A stretch of DNA of 64,000 nucleotides from Athripsodes cinereus (GCA_947579605.1 OX388322.1:4588001-4652000), one strand, 5' to 3'; counted from the stretch's first letter, positions 31,544 to 43,831 are shown. Made by a program: numbers and translations. Notes: a model not told the origin generated them from the sequence alone.

Positions 31544-33998
31544 TGCTACGTGAGGACGTGCAATCAAATTGCTACGTGTGTGGTTTCCATTAACCACGCT
31601 CTCACATAACAAGTAAATTATGCTTCGTCCAACGGTCGAACACACAATTTATTACAAAAGCAAAATTAGAACAATGAACAAGGTTTCAAACTGAACTATA
31701 AGAAGCAAAATACATATTCTGTAGAGTAATACTGTTATAAATATAGGTCTATATGCTCGTTAAGTAGTCTAAAGATATTAAGAATTAAAAGGTCTATACT
31801 CGTGTTTATGTCTAGGGGTTTCTTACAAGTGTATGGGGCCCTTTTACTTGGCTCTGGGCGAGAGAGGCCTCTGTGTCATGCTTACCCTTAAGTCCACAAG
31901 CAGTCAGGTTACCAGGAACACCTTACTCCTTCAGTATACCATTTATAACTTATTGAATAGAATCTTCATATTATGTATCAAGGTAAATTTATAGGTACAT
32001 CCATGTAAACAACAAAATTATATATATATATCATGTGAAACTAAGATTATCAAAAAGTACATTAGACCTTTCCAAGAAAGTGGATATATTATTTCCATCA
32101 GTGGAGCCATTCCTTTAGCTCTTGGTTGCCTTCATAGTGAGATAATATGGTCTTCCTCCCAATGGTTGGCCAAGGATTTGAACCTTTGTGACATAACTAC
32201 TCCGAGTATATACTAGGTTATTGGGAGATTATATACACGGAGGCGGAGATATGTACTTTAGTATTATTAAGAGTATTGAATCTACTGATGGGTATACAAA
32301 ATGAATTTCAATAGAAAGATATCGGATGGTAAGTGATTTACATTTATTGTGTAAACATATACATTACATAACAATACAGTTACTTTCAAAGTAAATCTGT
32401 AGGGAATACTATTCCATACAATACGCAAAATTATGAAAGTATTGCCATATTTGGATAGAGACAGTAAAACACACAATGGTAATTATTAAAAGACACCAAC
32501 CTTGGTATTACAAATATAAATCAATACCTGGATTATCGTGGGGTCTATAACATGAAATGGGAATCATTCATTCTTCATTCATACTCAAGATCTTATATTA
32601 TTACACAAAGGAAATTAATATATAGATAGTTCAACGATTATATGAACTTAGTTATGAATAAATTATCAATATATATACATCATATACAGTAGTAATATTG
32701 TCACTTACAGATAGACTGGCGAGCTGGATAAGAATAACACAAAGACAAGTATGTTATTGTTAACGTATTTTGGCACTCATAGACGGGAGATGGCAGGATC
32801 ATGAAAGAAACATACCCTGATGATTCTATGGCGGTCGCTGGTTATACTCTAGGACGTACAGGAGTGCGGTGATGTCAGAATCAGACAGATCCTGTCCTCA
32901 GGACGAAGAGATCGCCACTTCACAAGTGATAAGAGAAATAATTTACGTTTCAACACTATTCTCAGTGCCAAAGGAATAAGGCGTCACTATTTCCATAGTC
33001 TGTCCAAGCATATACGGGTGGTCATTTAATCACTCTCATAACAAGGGTCGTAACCAGAAAAGTTAAGAGAGGATCTTCACGTTCTCATAAGAATGAGTGT
33101 TCATTGATAAACTACTGTTGCGCAATATACAGACTCTCGCGTTGAAGATGTATTCGTTCCTTCGGAACCCATTCTTGTTTTAGTTAAATTTATAACACTG
33201 AGCAAGTATAAAGAATTGTTTAAGTGATTCTTTTATGAATCCTAACAATGAAAAGTTGATCAGAAACAAGGGATTATCTTATTTCACACGGATATGAAAA
33301 ATGGCGGCAATTGCAACAACCACGCCCAACATCATACAAATGCTACATCACTCAAAAAAAACTCCCAAATGTTATCTTAATATCACTTCGACAACGGAAT
33401 CTATATGACTCACAGGATACTCAAGCCTGTTCACGATATTATTTGGTTTATTGATTACTATTGATTATTAATAAGAACGGTTTTAGGGTACACTAATGTT
33501 GGCGGTAAATCCGTCCACGCGCATAACAATTGACACAGGTTGTTTTAAAGTACATTATTACACGGCACACAACAAGAATTATTTTATGAACGCAGGAAGA
33601 CAACAAGATTGATCATTACACTGTTATGAAGATTGCCTCTAATTATCTAACAATACTATTAACTTGTCGTAATTACTACGATGACTGTCCGCCGCGAGAA
33701 CAGAGTGGGCACTGGGCCACCCTATACGTGTGGTCTAACCCATCGTAAAGGAGAAACTGTTTGTCATAACGGACTTCGAAAAGACGTTACAAAAAAGAAC
33801 ATTCCATGGACATCACGTGATAGTGGTGATGAGTGCACCATTCGTATGCACGAGGATACCCGAGGATTACCGACCAGGTGTAGAGAAAATATAATAATAT
33901 TATTATTTATTATTGAGTGACGACAAAGGACAACTACGAATTATTGGTATAGCAGTGGATATGAACGTATTACGCGTTGAATATTTTAATGCGTAGCA
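31544..33998 (-). repeat. 5' LTR of element 1 (2,455 bp)
   Basis: Direct copy of 22317-24771 at an offset of 9,227 throughout. Transcription would start within this copy and run leftward. Core promoter elements could not be fixed by eye. Confidence 0.95.
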
Positions 33999-34110
33999 AA
34001 CTGTACAAAGTTTTTTCAACAATGTTACATTTGCTTCTCACATGTTGATGCTAACACGAAATTACTGACAAAAATTATTGTGAATGATTGCTATTAACCA
34101 TTAATTACTC
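33999..34110. repeat. Repeat X, right half
   Basis: AATGTTACATTTGCTTCTCA, then CTAACACGAAATTACTGAC and GCTATTAACCAT match 905-990. Confidence 0.6.
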
Positions 34111-34177
34111 TTACTTTTCTTACAAAAATTCACTGTAAAAAAGGTCTTGTTTTGCTTTAACAAAAATTAACATCATT

Positions 34178-34225
34178 GAAGGACCCACCGACCACCCGGA
34201 TAGCGCAGAAGTCTGAAGACTTTAA
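34178..34225 (-). repeat. R2 fragment
   Basis: GGACCCACCGACCACCCGGA, then TAGCGCAGAAGTCTGAAGAC is the reverse of the R2 end at 17030-17075. Confidence 0.5.
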
Positions 34226-34261
34226 TTCAACATTTTTAAAAAATAACATCATTTAACAAAT

Positions 34262-34515
34262 AATTACATAACATAACATGTATAGACAATTCACACAGAC
34301 CGAGTTAGTCCCAAACTTAGATATGAGTCTTGTATTATGGGTACTAACACGACGATACACATATATACAATGCACTGAACACATATACATGTAACACCCA
34401 GACCCAGGACAATTTGAAAAAGTTCATTTTTCATTTTGCCCTAGCCGGGAATCGAACCCGGGACCTCGTGACTCAAAGGCAAGTGCGTTAGCCTCTGCGC
34501 CACACCGGTCGTCAA
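34262..34515 (-). repeat. SINE-A copy 2
   Basis: Box B GGTTCGATTCC at 34448-34458 is exact. The box A region TGGCGCAGAGGCTAACGC lies at about 34485-34502. Body words GTATTATGGGTACTAAC and ACACATATACATGTAACAC are shared with 145-395. This copy has the cleaner head. Confidence 0.75.
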
Positions 34516-34547
34516 CTAATATTAGGTCGGTAATACTAGGTACTATT

Positions 34548-34760
34548 CCATAAAGGCACATCCCTCAAGTGGGGTAGCCAGAGACCAGCCGCATATGATG
34601 AAAATGCAAGCTGTCCTCCAAAAAAATGAGACATTTATGATGGGTGGCAAACAGATCGCTGAATTTAAGATGTAAAATGTCTTCAACACCTGCTTTTTAC
34701 AGGACATTCGAAAACTTATATCAAAGAGTGGGAGACCAATTCTAAAGCGACACCCGAAAA
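34548..34760 (+). repeat. R1 copy, full length
   Basis: The run starts TACTATTCCATAAAGGCACA and passes CAAGTGGGGTAGCCAG, GGGTGGCAAACAGATCGCTG, GGACATTCGAAAACTTATA and GAGTGGGAGACCAATTCT. It gives both ends in one copy. Confidence 0.75.
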
Positions 34761-35318
34761 ATAATTATAATATTTTTAGTGTCAAAGTAGCTACACGTAC
34801 AAAAACGAAGTGCATGTTAAGAAATGCTGGTTTTGCACATCTGAAAAAAGTTGGAGATAGAAAAAGCAAAATGAATTATTTATGAATAATAATTTATCTA
34901 TGATATCGAAACAAATGATAGCAAAAAGTATAATACTATAATTATATATCAGTCAGTTTATAAGTACATTCGTATGTATGTTTGTTTATCCGCCATGGTC
35001 GCTTTTACTAGAAAGGTAACGGGACAATAACAAAAGCCCTCTATCTAAATTTGCATCTTTTGAATCTGTTAATTTAATAATTATGTAAATTCTTTAAATG
35101 TGTTGGTGTCTTTCTTATTTTTATTAATAACTACTTGTTGTAGACCAATGGTACTTGGTGGAAGTTGTTGTTAAATTTGTTAAAATAAAATTATGAAGGT
35201 AGGTTTACCACTAGACAATAACAATATTATTAAAGTTTTTTAAGCCGAGGAGCACGAGGCAAAGATTTGGGCTTCCACTCTTTTCCATAAGTTTTTAGTC
35301 TACCAATATTTTAGAGTC
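34761..35318. other. AT-rich spacer
   Basis: No gene or named repeat. CGACGGTTCTTGGTGGAAGTT-like wording at about 35139-35170 echoes 13240-13262. Confidence 0.35.
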
Positions 35319-35319
35319 C

Positions 35320-35458
35320 TGTAAAAGGCAAGTGTTCCAAATATTTTACATCCTAAATTCAGTGATGAGATTTTTCACCAATCCTGAATGTCTTAATTTT
35401 TTGTTGGCACGGAGATGATATCTTGCATGTTTATTACATTGCTGGCTAACCTACATGT
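35320..35458 (-). repeat. R1 copy truncated by LTR element 2
   Basis: TTCAGTGATGAGATTTTTCA, then CCAATCCTGAATGTC and TTGGCACGGAGATGA run in R1 minus order until TGCTGGCTAACC. The LTR element follows after ATGT. Confidence 0.65.
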
Positions 35459-37962
35459 TGTCGTGGTCCCCCCCCACAAGAGGAAGGAAAAAGAAGAACC
35501 GTTGAGACCACATTGACAGGAAATAAATAAATTATATTTATTTATTTCGACGAGAGAATAAATACGTATTTATCCTCCGAGTTGGAAGTAATTAAACTAA
35601 AAAGAATCGAGTTTATCCAATCTACGCAAATTTATAAATTTCTTTTCGCGATTACGTCTTTATAATATTCCGATTAAAATTTTATAATACAGAATACTTT
35701 CATATCACCTACCTACTTGTAAAAACCAAGAGTAATAATATTCGTCGTATATAAAGATGTCATACGTACATAATAATATATACTCGCTAGTCTACCCAAA
35801 TCAGTTCACACTTCACCGTAATTAAAATTATTTCCGAACGTTTAACGTAATGCCCGTCAAAAGTGTCGGTCGCTAAATTCAACAATTTTCGTTTCTTCAA
35901 AGATATTGGCTCATGATACATCTAGAGAAAAGAAAATTTACGTAAAGGACCCTTTCTACGTTGTGTTTACGATTTATAAAAGAAAATTTTATCAGTGGAA
36001 AACAAACAATAATTTCTATTCAGAACACATAAAAGCATAATTTTATAAAAATCAAAATTAAATTTCTGTTGTACATAAAGGTTAGTAATTAATAAATTAT
36101 TTCCTTTTATACTCGACGTTAGCAAGTATAAAACACTTACCTTATTGCTGAAAATACACAAAGAAAACAACACACAATAACAATCAAGAATAAATATAAA
36201 ATTTTTTTATGTACCACAGAAATCCATGTTATCTGTTAGAAATAGTCAATGAAATAATATTTTATCAAACTTATGATTCAACGTTATCGAAAGTTTATTT
36301 CTGTAATTATATTACAGATTAGTTTTGAATGCAGTTTTATTTATAAAAGGCATATGGTTTCATACATAAAATAGTATCTGTCTAAAGCGCCAGGGGCGCA
36401 TCGAGATGAAATATTTTACTGAACCAAAGTTTGACAAAATTCAATCACTGACTATTTTTGTTAATTTTAACAATAAAAATTGGTTTGTTAGTGAAAATTT
36501 GCTCCTACACACGCAAATTTCGATCTGACACAGCCTTTCATACACTATTGTCAGCCTCATTAGTATACAATATGATAAATTAAGAGAATACAATACATAT
36601 ATATTTTCATGCAAAATAAAATATAATAATATAATATTTTCTGCGGAATTCGCTTAGCCTTGCGGCCATGATAACCGGAAGAAGTTTAATCACGAATTTT
36701 AATTTTTTCACGCTGGGTATCCCAGTATTCCACGCTGGGACTTGTGGGTGTGGATGGTGGGACGTTAGTTTATGATATAATAAGAGATATTTACATAAAA
36801 TAAATATGAGTTTAAAAATTCATGCTCAAGTTAGTATTCAAAATTTCATAAAAATAAAAATTTATTCAATGTTTCTGAGTCCGTCCCTGCTCTTATTATC
36901 AAGTAATGTCTATAAATTAAATTTACAAATAATATTAGTTATCCAAATTTTATTAATTTGGGAAAATAAAATAATTTTATGTTCTGAATTCGACTCTGTT
37001 CACATAATTGAGTAATCCTCCACAAGACAAAATTGCAAACAATGCTAGTCTACAAATCTAACAATGTAGAAAATAAAATATCAAACTAGTCAATCTCACA
37101 AGAAATTATCAAACTTTACTTTAAAAGAGACATTTAATAAGATAAAAGAAAATTTTTAAAATAAAATATTCAAAACAGTTAAATTCTATAAAATAAAATT
37201 AAAAAAATAGAAAAGAATCTTAACTTCGGTTAAAGTTGATATATTCTGCAATTCTCGACACTGAAAACACTGAATTTAATTTTAGAATTTTATTGATTTT
37301 AATTTAGGATGATTTCTTATTATCTCAAAATAGAGATAATCACAAAAGAAGAAAAAAACATATTTTAATTTCTACTTGGAGAGGAGTACACCAAAAATCA
37401 AAATACAACACTGAATTTAATTTTATTCCTCTCTCATCTCCTTGCAAGAAAACACTATCCCGAGTCGATGTTGTGACCTCATATTTATTTAGTTCATTCC
37501 TTTGTCCTCACCACAAAAATACCTACTCTTTCACTCCTAGCACAAGCATCTACTTTTTTATGTAAACAACCACACGTGTCTCTCAATCCTTTCCTTGAAA
37601 TTATTTTTATTTGAAGTATTTATAACTACATAACATATCAATATAAACAAAATTTAACCTCTTACCTAAAAGCAATTAATAGTTCAACAAACTTTCTTTG
37701 TTTAAAATTCAATTTGGTACTTTTCTTCACCCGATGTACTAATATCTACTTCCTATCATCTAAACACTGTCACGTGTTAAAATATTCAATGTACCTTCCT
37801 AATAAAATTATTTAATAAATAACGTACTATCTGAAGTACGTACCATTTATTTACCAACAAATATACTCCGAGTTATACATCCATATACCACTTAAAATAG
37901 TAAGTCGAGATATATTTAGTTTAATTTCAAACAATGTTTGTTAAAAAACTAAGACCATGTCA
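35459..37962 (-). repeat. 3' LTR of element 2 (2,504 bp)
   Basis: Plus-strand reading starts TGTCGTGG and ends CCATGTCA. It contains 68- and 69-codon frames repeated in the other LTR, with no motif. Confidence 0.9.
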
Positions 37963-37971
37963 CGCCCCCTC
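37963..37971 (-). other. Polypurine tract of element 2
   Basis: On the minus strand GAGGGGGCG touches the LTR start TGACATGG. The AGGGGGCG core also occurs in the tract of element 1. Confidence 0.5.
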
Positions 37972-38939
37972 AGAAAATTAATTTTCCGGGCTTGCATAAG
38001 GTGAGGAAATTATTTTCTTAAAAGAAATTTTTTTTTAACAAACAAAGAAAAATATTTCACAACGCAATCAATATGCTACGCCACTGGCCCTAACTTTCCA
38101 ATTCTCTATATTGATTAAAATCATTCACAATCCTATACCTATATAAACAACCACACACTTGTATTACCCACTATCCTATAATTAATTTGTAAACAATCGC
38201 ATGCTTACAGCACTATACAAGTCAAATAAACCCATTTATAATTTCTTACCAAAACATTTTGTTAAAGTACAAATGTCTTTGTACTGACTCTCAAGTGGTT
38301 GGAATACACATTCAATATACATAACCGAATTATAAATAATAGGTATATATCTACCGTCCCACGTGTCAACCTTAGGTACATCCAAATACATGACATACGT
38401 ACAGTTAATTCACTATAATTATTACTCTCACATGTTTTTATTTATACAAACTCCGTCGTATGTTATATTAATAGTATGTACCCAATATAAACTGATATTA
38501 CTATATCATATATAATAATACCGACCCTATTCTATAATTATGTATATCTGTTGACATAAGTATTAGTCAGTTTTTATATTGTACATAATTATTATCACAT
38601 TTCTTTTCCTAAACCTTTATCCTTCACGATACTAATTTCTTTATGTGTGAACACAAATTTTAAAATAAATTTCCATATTGTACACATTCATATTTCTCTT
38701 CCATACATCCTATAGTAAATTTTTACTATGAAAATTCTCATGATTTGCATTAATTTCCTCATTCACAGTACCGCCAAAAATCAACAAATTTTCCCAATTT
38801 ACCCAACATCATCATAAAAAAATATTGAAAACTTAATTAATCAGTTAAAAAAAAAATAACCCCTACCCCCTCATGACTGGAATTAACCCTGAAACTATTA
38901 ATCATAATAGCCAATTACCAACTGATTAATTTTTTTATG

Positions 38940-39320
38940 GTACCATACCACACTCACGCCGCATCCCAGGTGAGGCAGGCAAAGAGAAACAGATCGCCAT
39001 GTTGATCCATTCCCAGACACTCCCTTCTCTCTATCCACATCCACCCCATTCCTCAAACATTCACATCGATTTCTCACACCCAACACGCGACAGTCCTTGT
39101 GAATTTGATCCACGTGGTCAAGTCACGCAGTTCCGGTATGTCCACACATTTTCACACCCTCCCCTTCAGACAAAAAAATACACTCTCTTCATCATTCTTA
39201 CATTCCATTCATGTAATGCTTCATCAACCATTCGTCTCAATGATCACATCTCCACAGCACTCATTCCACTCTCATCCCTCCTCAGCCACGTCCATGTCTC
39301 ACTAACACACATGCCTAACA
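38940..39320 (-). pseudogene. LINE tail remnant captured inside element 2
   Basis: The minus strand gives DQIHKDCRVLGVRNRCECLR, then GSTWRSVSLCLPHL, in the style of non-LTR ORF2 ends. A diverged relative lies at 44250-44600 (shared GTGATCAAGCCACGTT / GTGGTCAAGTCACGC and TTCTTTCAGACAAG / CCCCTTCAGACAAA). Frames are broken. Confidence 0.45.
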
Positions 39321-40811
39321 CCTCATTCAAACACAGCACCCAAAGAAAATAGAAAAATTTTCACACAACAAAAACCCCATTTTTAGTATGCAACTCTCCC
39401 CTTTCAAAAGACACATTACATATGCGCTGAAAAGCCATATTATTTCATGAAAACCAATCTGTTCCATAAATACACAAATACATAAATCGACTATAATGTC
39501 TACGCACTATAATATTATATACGAGTAAGTATTTATATCTACTTACTGTTTAAAATATAAACTTTAGGTACCCATAAATTTTATGAATCCCACATTGATA
39601 TTAACATAATTATGTATCTACTGTCTTTCACCAACGTTCTACCTATATTGAAAAAACATCAGTAGGTACCTAGTATTTCTGTAAACATCGCTCGACAATT
39701 ATAATAATATTGTATAATACCATATAGGTACTTAATAGTCATTCCACTTAGCTAGCGACAATCTAATATAATATTATTATTAGACTCAGTCTAAATAATA
39801 ATATGATACAACGATCAAATGCGTTTTTGTTAAAATAATAATATTACCGACTGTACTCAGTTCACCGATCATACATGTCGAAACCGAACAGTTTTTTTTT
39901 CTAAAGTGATAAATCTACTTAACCCATCAGATCAAAACACATACCTACCCGCATTATTATACCTACAGATTCGTCATTTATGAAATAATATTATTTCATA
40001 TTCATTTTGTTAAGATCTGAGCAAAACCGACATATTGAATGACATTCCAATATATAAAACTATACATATCTAAAAAAAAATATTACTACTGACACACATC
40101 TCAACCCCATAAATTATTACAGTATTCAACAGTCAAAAACCCCATAAAATTCATCCTTCAAAAATTACTTCAAGGTGGGTCGTTCAACTTTCACATAACT
40201 GAAATAAATAACTAACAAAAAAATGTTTACCATTCTATATACATAACATCTTAATAGGTACATATTTTAAACCCACTATCCACTTAAGATCAATACATAA
40301 TTTTATTACTAGTTCACTAGTCATATAACAACAAATTTTATCTATCGAGTTCGTTTTTGTAAAACTAATAATATATTTATTTTCTAATAGATATAAAAGA
40401 AAAATATGCTAACAATTTTATTTAGTTTGCCCTTGATTCAATTAATTTAACGTATTCTTAGTGTTCTTAATGTGTTCTATAATATTCGTCGTCTTCTGTC
40501 ATCAATTTTGAAATGCGAGTCACCCCCTTAAAGGATAGGCAGAGAGTTCTAACATAATTCAAAGTCAAAATACTGGAAAATTTCACCGCCCCCCCAAGAC
40601 AAAAAATCTGCCTCTCGTGTAGAAACCCCCCCTCTCTTCCATAAGACTATTAATCTATCTCTCCCTCCCCCTCCTCTGTAAGACAATTAATTTAAAGATT
40701 GGATATTTATCTATTTCTTCCAACTAACTATACTAGCTCAAATCTATTTCTGCTATGACCGAATCTGAATTTTACCCTTGCTATGACAAAGATAATTCTG
40801 GTCACACGCCA

Positions 40812-40838
40812 TTTTCTGTCATAGCCTATGACAGAAAA
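40812..40838 (-). other. Perfect 13-bp hairpin in the 5' leader of element 2
   Basis: TTTTCTGTCATAG and its exact complement CTATGACAGAAAA are separated by one base. It lies 56 bases downstream of the primer-site candidate in the element's orientation. GCTATGAC-type words recur at 40752 and 40779. Confidence 0.7.
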
Positions 40839-40894
40839 CTTTCCTTCGCTACATAGTAACCCAATGTCTAATGCCTGCAATGACAGACATTATA

Positions 40895-40914
40895 TCCTGG
40901 ACAAACGGCAACCA
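40895..40914 (-). other. Primer binding site candidate of element 2
   Basis: Five bases (GAAAA) after the 5' LTR the minus strand reads TGGTTGCCGTTTGTCCAGGA. The complement ends in CCA. It somewhat resembles a tRNA-His 3' end but with mismatches, so the primer is undetermined. Confidence 0.55.
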
Positions 40915-40919
40915 TTTTC

Positions 40920-43423
40920 TGTCGTGGTCCCCCCCCACAAGAGGAAGGAAAAAGAAGAACCGTTGAGACCACATTGACAGGAAATAAATAAATTATATTT
41001 ATTTATTTCGACGAGAGAATAAATACGTATTTATCCTCCGAGTTGGAAGTAATTAAACTAAAAAGAATCGAGTTTATCCAATCTACGCAAATTTATAAAT
41101 TTCTTTTCGCGATTACGTCTTTATAATATTCCGATTAAAATTTTATAATACAGAATACTTTCATATCACCTACCTACTTGTAAAAACCAAGAGTAATAAT
41201 ATTCGTCGTATATAAAGATGTCATACGTACATAATAATATATACTCGCTAGTCTACCCAAATCAGTTCACACTTCACCGTAATTAAAATTATTTCCGAAC
41301 GTTTAACGTAATGCCCGTCAAAAGTGTCGGTCGCTAAATTCAACAATTTTCGTTTCTTCAAAGATATTGGCTCATGATACATCTAGAGAAAAGAAAATTT
41401 ACGTAAAGGACCCTTTCTACGTTGTGTTTACGATTTATAAAAGAAAATTTTATCAGTGGAAAACAAACAATAATTTCTATTCAGAACACATAAAAGCATA
41501 ATTTTATAAAAATCAAAATTAAATTTCTGTTGTACATAAAGGTTAGTAATTAATAAATTATTTCCTTTTATACTCGACGTTAGCAAGTATAAAACACTTA
41601 CCTTATTGCTGAAAATACACAAAGAAAACAACACACAATAACAATCAAGAATAAATATAAAATTTTTTTATGTACCACAGAAATCCATGTTATCTGTTAG
41701 AAATAGTCAATGAAATAATATTTTATCAAACTTATGATTCAACGTTATCGAAAGTTTATTTCTGTAATTATATTACAGATTAGTTTTGAATGCAGTTTTA
41801 TTTATAAAAGGCATATGGTTTCATACATAAAATAGTATCTGTCTAAAGCGCCAGGGGCGCATCGAGATGAAATATTTTACTGAACCAAAGTTTGACAAAA
41901 TTCAATCACTGACTATTTTTGTTAATTTTAACAATAAAAATTGGTTTGTTAGTGAAAATTTGCTCCTACACACGCAAATTTCGATCTGACACAGCCTTTC
42001 ATACACTATTGTCAGCCTCATTAGTATACAATATGATAAATTAAGAGAATACAATACATATATATTTTCATGCAAAATAAAATATAATAATATAATATTT
42101 TCTGCGGAATTCGCTTAGCCTTGCGGCCATGATAACCGGAAGAAGTTTAATCACGAATTTTAATTTTTTCACGCTGGGTATCCCAGTATTCCACGCTGGG
42201 ACTTGTGGGTGTGGATGGTGGGACGTTAGTTTATGATATAATAAGAGATATTTACATAAAATAAATATGAGTTTAAAAATTCATGCTCAAGTTAGTATTC
42301 AAAATTTCATAAAAATAAAAATTTATTCAATGTTTCTGAGTCCGTCCCTGCTCTTATTATCAAGTAATGTCTATAAATTAAATTTACAAATAATATTAGT
42401 TATCCAAATTTTATTAATTTGGGAAAATAAAATAATTTTATGTTCTGAATTCGACTCTGTTCACATAATTGAGTAATCCTCCACAAGACAAAATTGCAAA
42501 CAATGCTAGTCTACAAATCTAACAATGTAGAAAATAAAATATCAAACTAGTCAATCTCACAAGAAATTATCAAACTTTACTTTAAAAGAGACATTTAATA
42601 AGATAAAAGAAAATTTTTAAAATAAAATATTCAAAACAGTTAAATTCTATAAAATAAAATTAAAAAAATAGAAAAGAATCTTAACTTCGGTTAAAGTTGA
42701 TATATTCTGCAATTCTCGACACTGAAAACACTGAATTTAATTTTAGAATTTTATTGATTTTAATTTAGGATGATTTCTTATTATCTCAAAATAGAGATAA
42801 TCACAAAAGAAGAAAAAAACATATTTTAATTTCTACTTGGAGAGGAGTACACCAAAAATCAAAATACAACACTGAATTTAATTTTATTCCTCTCTCATCT
42901 CCTTGCAAGAAAACACTATCCCGAGTCGATGTTGTGACCTCATATTTATTTAGTTCATTCCTTTGTCCTCACCACAAAAATACCTACTCTTTCACTCCTA
43001 GCACAAGCATCTACTTTTTTATGTAAACAACCACACGTGTCTCTCAATCCTTTCCTTGAAATTATTTTTATTTGAAGTATTTATAACTACATAACATATC
43101 AATATAAACAAAATTTAACCTCTTACCTAAAAGCAATTAATAGTTCAACAAACTTTCTTTGTTTAAAATTCAATTTGGTACTTTTCTTCACCCGATGTAC
43201 TAATATCTACTTCCTATCATCTAAACACTGTCACGTGTTAAAATATTCAATGTACCTTCCTAATAAAATTATTTAATAAATAACGTACTATCTGAAGTAC
43301 GTACCATTTATTTACCAACAAATATACTCCGAGTTATACATCCATATACCACTTAAAATAGTAAGTCGAGATATATTTAGTTTAATTTCAAACAATGTTT
43401 GTTAAAAAACTAAGACCATGTCA
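40920..43423 (-). repeat. 5' LTR of element 2 (2,504 bp)
   Basis: Direct copy of 35459-37962 at a constant offset of 5,461. Confidence 0.9.
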
Positions 43424-43599
43424 ATGTGTACAAATAGATACCTAGAGAGTTTTTTATCTAGTCATCAATTTTTTTACGGAGAGTGAAAATCTGGTTTTAC
43501 ATTTTGTCAAAATATTGTCATCGTCATTATTCACCCTTTAACGCTCCTCCCAGGAGTTCTGGCAGCGATTAAACATTGATTAATTTTGATTTCATTGTT

Positions 43600-43755
43600 T
43601 TCAATTGTTATTTCATGGGATATTCAAACATCATCAGTTCTGCGATAAAGGAGGTATACCACCCACCCTGAACGTCTAACTTCTATTGACACAAAGAGGA
43701 TGTCATGCGTGTTTATTACACGCAATTAATCCACTGACTGCCACATATTTATGAT
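43600..43755 (-). repeat. R1 copy
   Basis: TTCTGCGATAAAGGAGGTAT, then CCACCCACCCTGAACGTCTA and GTTTATTACACGCAATTAAT in R1 minus order. Confidence 0.6.
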
Positions 43756-43804
43756 GAACAAATTGTTAATTAATGATTATGATTAACAATTTGTTCATCA
43801 TAAA
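43748..43804. repeat. Perfect 23-bp inverted repeat
   Basis: Arms 43748-43770 and 43782-43804 (core ATGAACAAATTGTTAAT) pair without mismatch around an 11-base loop. A further direct copy of GATTAACAATTTGTTC follows at 43815. Confidence 0.85.
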
Positions 43805-43831
43805 TGAACAAAACGATTAACAATTTGTTCA

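Larger units (their letters stand above)
22317..33998 (-). mobile_element. Full-length Ty3/gypsy-type LTR retrotransposon 1 (11.7 kb)
   Basis: Two direct repeats of 2,455 bp lie exactly 9,227 bp apart. Between them are a primer site, gag, a -1 frameshift, pol in the order PR-RT-RNaseH-IN, and a polypurine tract. RT before integrase is the Ty3/gypsy order. The LTRs begin TGCTACG and end CGTAGCA, a perfect 7-bp inverted end. Both coding frames are uninterrupted and the LTRs showed no difference where compared, so the insertion is recent. The 4 bases outside the two ends (AAAT and AACT) do not match perfectly. Confidence 0.95.
37972..40894 (-). other. Non-coding interior of element 2
   Basis: No retroviral-type domain can be read on either strand. 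The 117-codon plus-strand frame at 38999-39352 is antisense to a degraded LINE tail. Low-complexity C-rich tracts lie at 40585-40675 and AT-rich DNA fills the rest. Confidence 0.7.
35459..43423 (-). mobile_element. Non-autonomous LTR retrotransposon 2 (7,965 bp)
   Basis: Two direct 2,504-bp repeats lie 5,461 bp apart, flanked by ATGT on both outer sides (35455-35458 and 43424-43427), a 4-bp target duplication. The 2,957-bp interior has no gag or pol. Orientation is inferred as minus: a TGG-starting primer-site candidate follows the 40920-43423 repeat and a GGGGGCG purine tract precedes the 35459-37962 repeat on that strand. With its LTRs alike wherever compared, it is young and must borrow proteins from another element. 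Confidence 0.9.

Noticed and set aside
35967..37015. 68- and 69-codon frames in the element 2 LTR (repeated at 41428-42476)
   Set aside because: Low-complexity AT-rich translation; duplication follows from the LTR.
38999..39352. 117-codon frame inside element 2
   Set aside because: Antisense to a degraded LINE tail and biased in composition (Ser/His/Thr/Pro); no retroviral domain.
35459..43423. Segmental duplication instead of an LTR element
   Set aside because: The repeats start TG and end CA, are direct, have primer-site and purine-tract candidates at the proper inner borders, and the whole unit is flanked by ATGT.
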